Source: Verrucomicrobiota bacterium (GTDB lineage: Bacteria; Verrucomicrobiota; Lentisphaeria; JABSQK01; JAJFLO01). Taken from it: a stretch of DNA of 40,204 bases. The stretch spans positions 1 through 40,204 of the forward strand of contig JAJFLQ010000050.1 of assembly GCA_021772615.1 (NCBI GenBank). Reading direction: 5' to 3'. Below, piece by piece: positions 8,625 to 14,566 of this stretch. The position numbers were made by a program, and so were the translations under genes. How positions within the stretch are numbered: position 1 is the first letter of the stretch; each line of letters starts with the position of its first letter. Below the pieces are notes generated by a model. That model was not told where the DNA came from and made no database searches. It saw only the letters and a list, made by a program, of their open reading frames with translations.

Positions 8625-9072
8625 GGGCAAATGTTCGCCGTCATGTTTGCGATTATCAGCGATTATTACCGCCGCTCATTGTCAATCTGCGAAACCTGAA
8701 TAGATTATCCTCATGTAGCGCGCTTTGCAAAACACGGCGGTGGTCAATTTCAGTGAGTACTCTGATCGTTGCGGGTCCAGCGTCTATGTCGGTGAATTCA
8801 GGACTATTGGTGCGTCGCGCACCGCACGCGATACGTCCGTCTTCGTCGCGGCGTGACGGCATCGCGGATGCCGTGATGCCAACGGAAATTGTTAACGCGA
8901 CGGCATCGAGTGTAGCCCCGGAACATCTGGTCGGGGGCAAATCTCTACTTGCCGCACCGGTTGTGCAGATCCCCCCCCGCGGTGATCGCTGCCACTCTTC
9001 CTGACGATCGAGAGTACCTTCGGCAAGGACGAGCGGCATTCACGGCATTCATCACGAAAGGAATACAGTCGC
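8625..9072. other. ~450-bp divergent spacer, no recognised gene
   Basis: This lies between the desaturase (minus) and the metallophosphoesterase (plus). Both strands have open frames of over 100 codons, but their translations show no motif and no good ribosome-binding site, so I read them as chance. A run of seven C occurs near 8973. AAAGGA at 9057-9062 serves the next gene. Confidence 0.5.
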
Positions 9073-10146
9073 ATGATATTAGGGGTACTTTCCGACACTC
9101 ATGACATAGGTAATCATGTCGTCGAAAGCATTGTGGATGAGTTCAAGCGACGGGAAGTCAACATTGTGATTCACTGTGGTGACATTGAGCCGGTTCATTA
9201 CAATGCCGAACTATTCGGCCATCTTCCAGTAGTGTGTGCGTTGATCGAAGAACAGCGGTACGACCGCAACTTCACCTTCGCCCCGGCCGGCTGGCACATT
9301 ACCAAACCCAATGATCGCATTGTGAATCTTGGCCCGTTCAAGGCTTATGTGGGACACAAGCGATCGTGGGACTTTCTGTTTGGGAGCGAAGCGAATTTCG
9401 AGAAGATCATCCACCAGATAAGTATGAATCATGACGGCGTTCGGTGGATGTTTGCCGGGCACACGCATCATCAGATCTACAAGCAGGGCACGCCGTCGAG
9501 CTTCATCAACCCTGGCGCGGTGCAGGACGGTTTCGATGGCCACGGATTTGCGATAGTAAACACCGACCTCAAGGAAGTCGTATTCAGCCGGATTCCGCTG
9601 GTGACGAGCCATAACAAGCCATTCACTGTCGGCGTCATCTCCGACACAGGCAACATTTCGCAGCTTGATAATCGGTACTGGAAGAAATTGCTGGATGAAT
9701 TCGTGCATCGCGACGTGAGCGTCATCATACACGGTGGAAATTTGTGGCCAGGCGACATCGGGCGAGAGGAACTTTCAAGATTCAGCGTGTATTATTACCC
9801 GTTGGCCAGTCAGGACATCCCGGATAACATGCCTGACAATTGGAATGTAATATCACCGGAAGATCCTGTTGTCGAGATTGGCAACCATCGCTTTTTTGTG
9901 CAATACGACCTCGGTGTAGATTTCTTCGAACAATCCGAGTTTCAGATGAGTCAGTCCGTTCGAAAATTGTCGAAGAAGTACAATCACATAGACTACGTGA
10001 TTTGCGGCCTGATCCATGACGCACTGTTTGCCGAGGGGCAGGAGGTAAAAATCATCAACCCCGGCGATGCACGGAATCAACGGCGGTTCGTCACGATCTG
10101 CCTGCCGCGAAATGAACTTACGTTCGGTTTTGTAAAACTCACATGA
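9073..10146 (+). CDS. Tandem YfcE-like metallophosphoesterase with degenerate second domain
   Basis: A 357-residue protein made of two YfcE-type calcineurin-like phosphoesterase domains. Domain 1 (1-175) keeps GVLSDTHD (Asp8, His10), HCGD (Asp37), a GHK at 94-96, GHTHH (129-133) and INPGAV. The usual GNxD motif is missing; ALIEEQRYD occupies that place. Domain 2 (about 184-357) repeats the layout but with GVISDTGN in place of SDTH, HGGN in place of HCGD, GLIHD in place of GHTH, and INPGDA retained, so it has lost most metal ligands. Domain 1 may still hydrolyse a phosphodiester while domain 2 is probably structural or regulatory. The substrate is unknown. ATG 9073 follows AAAGGA by 10 nt. The TerB-like gene starts 72 nt downstream on the same strand and may be co-transcribed. 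Confidence 0.85.
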   Translation: MILGVLSDTHDIGNHVVESIVDEFKRREVNIVIHCGDIEPVHYNAELFGHLPVVCALIEEQRYDRNFTFAPAGWHITKPNDRIVNLGPFKAYVGHKRSWDFLFGSEANFEKIIHQISMNHDGVRWMFAGHTHHQIYKQGTPSSFINPGAVQDGFDGHGFAIVNTDLKEVVFSRIPLVTSHNKPFTVGVISDTGNISQLDNRYWKKLLDEFVHRDVSVIIHGGNLWPGDIGREELSRFSVYYYPLASQDIPDNMPDNWNVISPEDPVVEIGNHRFFVQYDLGVDFFEQSEFQMSQSVRKLSKKYNHIDYVICGLIHDALFAEGQEVKIINPGDARNQRRFVTICLPRNELTFGFVKLT

Positions 10147-10205
10147 TTTTAGACGTTTAAAGAAGCGACTTGGCGTGACAGCGTCAGGTTGATCAAAGGG
10201 AGATC

Positions 10206-10211
10206 AGGAGG
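10206..10211 (+). promoter_or_regulatory. Shine-Dalgarno AGGAGG deciding the TerB-like start
   Basis: AGGAGG lies 7 nt before GTG 10219. It rules in favour of this GTG over the in-frame TTG codon at 10189. Confidence 0.65.
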
Positions 10212-10218
10212 ACATATT

Positions 10219-10650
10219 GTGGGGTTTTTTGAGAGCAGAACGACGAAAGAAAAGAAATCTCATCTTAAGAATCTCGTTGATATCGCTGGAGCCGATGGAA
10301 ATATCGACGTTAAAGAACGCAATCTCATACGCAACATCGGGATGAAGATGGGATTGCAGGAGACGGATATTCTGTGCATCCTGTCCGATCCGGCTTCGGT
10401 CAAGAAAAACGTGGTACCCCGTACACTTGACAAGCGGCTCTCAAATTTGATCGACCTTACCGCCATGGTCATCATCGACGGCCGCGTCACCGAAGACGAA
10501 AAGACGTGCTGCAAAGAGGCTGCAACATCAATGGATTTTCCGCCGGGTGCGGTAAATCCACTGGTAGAGACGACTATTTCGATGGTGCGATCGTACAAGA
10601 GCGACGACGAGATTCTGACGACGTTAAAGAGTATCCTCGATCGGCATTGA
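10219..10650 (+). CDS. TerB-like helical domain protein
   Basis: A 143-residue, all-helical protein with the TerB (tellurite-resistance B/DjlA) pattern of two pseudo-repeats: ADGNID with a following Glu at about residues 25-33, and IIDGRVTEDE at about 85-94. The paired Asp/Glu clusters are the metal-binding positions in TerB. TerB domains occur in membrane-stress and metal-sensing systems as small soluble modules; no terC, terD or terZ gene is nearby, so this is a stand-alone copy. The start is GTG 10219, following a full AGGAGG. It probably shares a transcript with the upstream phosphoesterase, which ends at the terminator at 10747-10784. Confidence 0.8.
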   Translation: MGFFESRTTKEKKSHLKNLVDIAGADGNIDVKERNLIRNIGMKMGLQETDILCILSDPASVKKNVVPRTLDKRLSNLIDLTAMVIIDGRVTEDEKTCCKEAATSMDFPPGAVNPLVETTISMVRSYKSDDEILTTLKSILDRH

Positions 10651-10746
10651 GTGAAATTTATAAAAAAACATCCGGTTTTGGACTAAATTTGGCAAACACT
10701 GGGTCGATAGTCTTTCAGCAACGTTAATGGACCTACTTCCTTAACG

Positions 10747-10784
10747 AGCCCCTGCCGGAACCGCGACTGGCAGGGGCTTTTTTT
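10747..10784 (+). terminator. Intrinsic terminator after the phosphoesterase-TerB unit
   Basis: AGCCCCTGCC (10747-10756) pairs perfectly with GGCAGGGGCT (10769-10778) around a 12-nt loop, followed by a T-run through 10784. This is a textbook Rho-independent terminator for the plus strand. It ends the transcript of the TerB-like gene before the convergent small gene. Confidence 0.93.
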
Positions 10785-10827
10785 GTGATTAGACAGGCGG
10801 GATCAAGAGTGGAGACAATCAGCGCCC

Positions 10828-11070
10828 TCAGCTTTGTTCACCAGTGGTACAACCGCGCACGATCGCGTCGAGTATCGCTGGTTGAAAATCCGGCCCGCTC
10901 TCGCGGAGAAATCGCTCGCGATGCCCGATCGTCTTCGTGCCGCGGTATGCGGCGGGACGCCGAATGAGATTTAGAATTTCCGACTGATAGATCTTATCGG
11001 CCTCTTTGAAGAGTTTAAGGACGAATTGATCGTAGTCGCCACTACTTGTATAATGATCTGCCATCTTCAT
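10828..11070 (-). CDS. Small hypothetical protein (80 aa)
   Basis: I do not recognise this protein. It is 80 residues, soluble and mixed-charge, with an acidic helix-like first half (about residues 12-36, FVLKLFKEADKIYQSEILNLI) and a basic second half (RRPAAYRGTKTIGHRERFLR) ending in TTGEQS. The case for a real gene is the ribosome-binding site: GGAGGAG at 11077-11083 (complement), 6 nt before ATG 11070. The frame is open 16 codons further upstream, but without such a site. It converges on the TerB-like gene and is transcribed away from the pseudokinase. Confidence 0.6.
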   Translation of the reverse strand: MKMADHYTSSGDYDQFVLKLFKEADKIYQSEILNLIRRPAAYRGTKTIGHRERFLRESGPDFQPAILDAIVRGCTTGEQS

Positions 11071-11076
11071 CGAATT

Positions 11077-11083
11077 CTCCTCC
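11077..11083 (-). promoter_or_regulatory. Strong Shine-Dalgarno GGAGGAG of the 80-aa gene
   Basis: GGAGGAG with a 6-nt spacer before ATG 11070 is one of the strongest ribosome-binding sites in the window. It decides the start over the upstream in-frame ATG codons. Confidence 0.6.
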
Positions 11084-11381
11084 AGTGAACACCCCTTCTG
11101 CTTCTTCATATTTGACATTTAACGTCCCCACCTTGCGGCATGCAACGACTCGCGACGGATACTCGAATTAACAAATAACTCAACTACCGGCCGGCTGCCT
11201 TGTACTCAATATTCGATCGTCAGCGCCAGATCTTAGGCGACGGTCGCAAAATTTCGAGACAATGCACCGCGGGCCGGATTGTTTGACATTTTCCGCTTAA
11301 TCTCCATTAGTATACTTACCGGTGCCATGCAGCAACTTGTCACCACATGCCCGGTGAGTTATCACCAGAACCAGAATTCTG
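11084..11381. other. ~300-bp divergent spacer before the pseudokinase
   Basis: This should contain promoters for the 80-aa gene (minus) and the pseudokinase (plus). TTGACA at 11283-11288 and TATACT at 11311-11316 are good hexamers, but the 22-bp gap between them is too long for a standard sigma-70 promoter. I see no gene or repeat. Confidence 0.4.
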
Positions 11382-12449
11382 ATGTGGACACGGAAAATCA
11401 TGCAACAAAACCGGATTCTGAATAATGCGTACACGCTGGAAAAGAAGATAGGTCGTACGCACCTGGGCGATGTTTATCTGGGGAAGACGTTGGGAACGGA
11501 GTGCAAAGTTCGCGTCAACATGCTCACGGACCTGGACGACGTCGACGACGAATCCATTGCACGCTTTATGCAACAGGCGGATCTATTGCGATCCCTGAAG
11601 CATGTCAACCTCTGGTGTGCGATCGATTCCGGGAAAGATGGTGACACCTATTTTTTTGTCACGCAGTACGAACCGTGCATTAGTCTCGACAAGTACCTTG
11701 CCAAGGTAGGCACTGTCGACGAACGGCAGGCGCTGAAATATGCATTGAAAATCGCGGATGTCCTGAATTACATCTGGGGCGAACGCAAGCTGGTCCATCG
11801 AAATCTCAAACCACAGAATATCTTTGTCACCCGCAAGAACGATGTTCGCCTCACCGGATTCGACATCGTAAAGCTCACATCCGGGAATGCGATCAGCCTA
11901 ACCGGGGCCGGTTACACATTGGGGACGCCGGAATATATGAGCCCCGAGCAGATACGTGCGACTGAGTCACTGGATTTCCGCAGTGATTTGTTTTCGCTCG
12001 GGGTGGTGGTATACGAAACGCTGGTCGGCACGCCGCCGATTTCCGATGATGTACCGCTGATGGTGATTCATCGCCAATGTGAGGAGATTCCACCGTCAGC
12101 GTGCGAACGGAATCCCGGCGTATCGGCGGAGTGCTCGGCCGTAGTCGACAAGATGCTTGCGAAGGATCCCAACGATCGGTACCAGACATGGGTGGACTTC
12201 ATCGATGCCGCATCGGATGTGCTCGACCAACGCCACGGCAAGAAGCCGCTGCGTATGCCGCCGAAGCCGGTGCCGAAGAAGAAATCTCGCCCAGTCCAGG
12301 TGCACGAGTTTTCACCGCATAGTCGTGCGGTTGCGATTGTCGAATGGATCTGCACGATTCCGGCGTCGCCGCTAAAGATCATCGCGATCACGTCAATAAT
12401 CCTCAACATACTGACAACCGTCATCATCATCATTCTGTTGCGAGGATAA
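11382..12449 (+). CDS. Membrane-anchored Ser/Thr protein kinase homologue, predicted pseudokinase
   Basis: A 355-residue protein with a full Hanks-type kinase fold (about 17-275), a basic proline-rich linker (KPLRMPPKPVPKKK) and one C-terminal transmembrane helix (about 333-353) that leaves the kinase domain in the cytoplasm. Structural motifs are kept: activation segment GTPEYMSPEQ, FRSDLFSLGVVVYE and the late Arg in DPNDRYQTW. The catalytic residues are not: the beta-3 Lys is Arg44 (CKVRV), the alpha-C Glu is Gln65, the HRD Asp is Asn141 (HRNLKPQN) and DFG is replaced by Gly159-Phe160-Asp161. The Gly-rich loop is weak (GRTHLGDVY). Canonical phosphotransfer should therefore be lost. An ATG at 11400 (residue 7) is an alternative start with a slightly better site (CGGAA). 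Two histidine kinases follow on the opposite strand. Confidence 0.88.
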   Translation: MWTRKIMQQNRILNNAYTLEKKIGRTHLGDVYLGKTLGTECKVRVNMLTDLDDVDDESIARFMQQADLLRSLKHVNLWCAIDSGKDGDTYFFVTQYEPCISLDKYLAKVGTVDERQALKYALKIADVLNYIWGERKLVHRNLKPQNIFVTRKNDVRLTGFDIVKLTSGNAISLTGAGYTLGTPEYMSPEQIRATESLDFRSDLFSLGVVVYETLVGTPPISDDVPLMVIHRQCEEIPPSACERNPGVSAECSAVVDKMLAKDPNDRYQTWVDFIDAASDVLDQRHGKKPLRMPPKPVPKKKSRPVQVHEFSPHSRAVAIVEWICTIPASPLKIIAITSIILNILTTVIIIILLRG

Positions 12450-12553
12450 CAGGTTTTCGCGCTTGCGGCTGGTGTGTCGATGACGACTGACGTCGAGGAG
12501 AGGGTGTGGTAACAACCTGCGTATGCATGTGATACATGCACGACGTCGCTGCT

Positions 12554-14566
12554 TCAGCCGACGCTTTCTCCGGCTTTCCTGCGGTAAAACGTGATGATTG
12601 CCGCAGTTCCAAAATCGCCGGTGTCGATACTGATCGTACCGTTGTGTTCGACGACGATACGCTTGACGATTGACAGGCCCAAACCGAGAACGGCATCCTT
12701 TGTCGTGCAAAACGGTGAGAATATTCGATCACGGATTTCTTCGGGGATCCCGGGTCCGTTGTCCTGAATGCACACGATGATACCATCGCGCTCGTCGCGC
12801 AAACCGAACTGCTTGAGGGTAATCCCAATCCGCCCATGAGGTCGATCAGCAAGGCTTTCGCGCGAATTCATAATGAGATGCGACAAGCACTGCTCCAGCG
12901 CCAGCGGATCACCGTCGATCAGTGGTAAATCATCTTGAATCTGCGACGTAATATCCAATACCAGTTCCGATTGCGCCTTCCTGGTCTCATCGATAAGCTT
13001 GCGAAGTATGACGGCAACAGACACCGGCTTGGCCTTGATCTCGGGCGGATGTGCAATCTCATGGATCTGACCGATTATCTCCAGTAGATCGTCGATTTCC
13101 TTTAATGCGAGTTCCGTAAAGCTCTCGCGGAACTCGGAATCGTCGAATCGCTCCGGCAGGAGCTGAGCGTACGCCTTGACCGTGACGAGTGGATTCCTCA
13201 CTTCATGCGACATCGTGCGGGCGAGTTCCGCCACGAGCGCTGCACGTTCAAGTTGTTCCTGCTTGTCCCGAATGAGCCGTTCATTGGAAAGGTCCTGCAT
13301 GAGCACGACCGCACCCAGAGATACGCTGTCCGCAAGAAGTTGCCGGTGCTGCACAGAGATCGAAAGATTGGTAATCGGATGGACCCAATTCACCGATTCG
13401 TCGGAGACGCGATCCTGCAACGCATCATTGAGCAACGCAGCGAGACGACCTGCCAGTACATGAACGGGACGGTTTATCACATCCGCGTGGGCCAGATCCA
13501 GCAATTTCTCCGCGGCGGAATTGAAACATCGAATGATCCCACCGGCATCAACGGCAGCGATGCCGGTCGGAATGGATTCCAGTATCGTTTCAAGTAGTGA
13601 CTTTTTCACCGCAACCTCGTCATACAACATCGCGTTCTCAAGCATCGCAGATATGTAATCCGCGACCGTCATGAGTTCTTCAAGGTCATCGTAGTCGAAC
13701 GGCAATCCGGTGATACGATGGCCGACGAACAACCAACCAATGACAGACTGGTGCGCATGCAGCGGAATCACCACCTCTGCACCAAAGGCGTCGAGCGACC
13801 GTTTCATGAGTGAACGTTGTTCAAGATCCTGAATGTTCTCGATCGTGTTGCGCGATACCAGGTGCGCGTTCATCTCGAGCCATTGCACAAAAGGGTCTCG
13901 CTCGGTAAACGACAGCCCGTACGATTCCTTCAGACACCGAAGACCGGCATGGAGCCGATAGACCGACTCTCCCGGTGTCTGACTGAATACGCCCACCCTG
14001 GATACCATCGTAGAATTCGATACACTCTCGACAACATCATCGAGCAGCGCCGTCAGGGAATTACTGCGTCGAAACGCACTCGACAACAGTCGGAATAATC
14101 GTGGGGATGCGATCCGCTCGGACCTTTGCAGCGGTGACACCAGGGACGGTGCTGCGGCCTGCTGCTGCGCCCGATCCTCGCCAATATCCCGCAGCTCCTG
14201 GCGTAACGCAAGATGATCCAGCGCCCGCATCACCAGAGATTGGAAGCGTCGGCGATCCAACTGGCAATCCTCAACGGCATATACCCCGAGCGACTCGGCT
14301 TCCCGTATTGGATCGGCCTGCAGGGTACCGAGGACAATGATGAGAGTATCGGACCATCGTTTCTGTACGGTAACAATCTGGTTGAGACAATCGTCGGCGT
14401 TGATATCAAGAATCAGAACGACGGCGCCCGACTGATGCAGCAGCATCTCCAACCGCGCCGCCGAATCGGTGTGACGTACATTCACCTGAAGCTGCAGCAG
14501 GCCGCGGACGTGATCCGCCAGTTCGGAATTCTGCGTATACAACAAGCAGGAAGGCAACGTATTCAC
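12554..14566 (-). CDS. Soluble sensor histidine kinase (degenerate receiver-GAF-PAS-HisKA-HATPase)
   Basis: A 670-residue cytoplasmic histidine kinase with no transmembrane segment. The N-terminal ~115 residues have the length and pattern of a receiver domain with Asp54 (LILDINA), but lack the acidic pair at the first strand and the conserved Lys. A GAF domain (about 165-315), a PAS domain (about 324-430), HisKA with phospho-acceptor His454 (MSHEVRNP), and HATPase_c with Asn567, DNGPGIP (602-608) and GLGLSIVKR (628-636) follow. The start is GTG 14566, 5 nt after GGAGGGG (14572-14578, complement), and overlaps the stop of the upstream kinase as GTGA. The HisKA segment QLLPERFDDxEFRES is almost identical to that of the upstream kinase, so the two are paralogues. 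No response regulator is encoded next to them. Confidence 0.92.
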   Translation of the reverse strand: MNTLPSCLLYTQNSELADHVRGLLQLQVNVRHTDSAARLEMLLHQSGAVVLILDINADDCLNQIVTVQKRWSDTLIIVLGTLQADPIREAESLGVYAVEDCQLDRRRFQSLVMRALDHLALRQELRDIGEDRAQQQAAAPSLVSPLQRSERIASPRLFRLLSSAFRRSNSLTALLDDVVESVSNSTMVSRVGVFSQTPGESVYRLHAGLRCLKESYGLSFTERDPFVQWLEMNAHLVSRNTIENIQDLEQRSLMKRSLDAFGAEVVIPLHAHQSVIGWLFVGHRITGLPFDYDDLEELMTVADYISAMLENAMLYDEVAVKKSLLETILESIPTGIAAVDAGGIIRCFNSAAEKLLDLAHADVINRPVHVLAGRLAALLNDALQDRVSDESVNWVHPITNLSISVQHRQLLADSVSLGAVVLMQDLSNERLIRDKQEQLERAALVAELARTMSHEVRNPLVTVKAYAQLLPERFDDSEFRESFTELALKEIDDLLEIIGQIHEIAHPPEIKAKPVSVAVILRKLIDETRKAQSELVLDITSQIQDDLPLIDGDPLALEQCLSHLIMNSRESLADRPHGRIGITLKQFGLRDERDGIIVCIQDNGPGIPEEIRDRIFSPFCTTKDAVLGLGLSIVKRIVVEHNGTISIDTGDFGTAAIITFYRRKAGESVG

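Noticed and set aside
8656..9039. 127-codon open frame on the minus strand between desaturase and phosphoesterase
   Set aside because: No recognisable motif, no ribosome-binding site, and an overlapping frame of equal length on the other strand.
11283..11316. TTGACA and TATACT as a promoter for the pseudokinase
   Set aside because: The 22-bp spacing is outside the normal 16-19 bp range; I keep it only as a note in the spacer entry.
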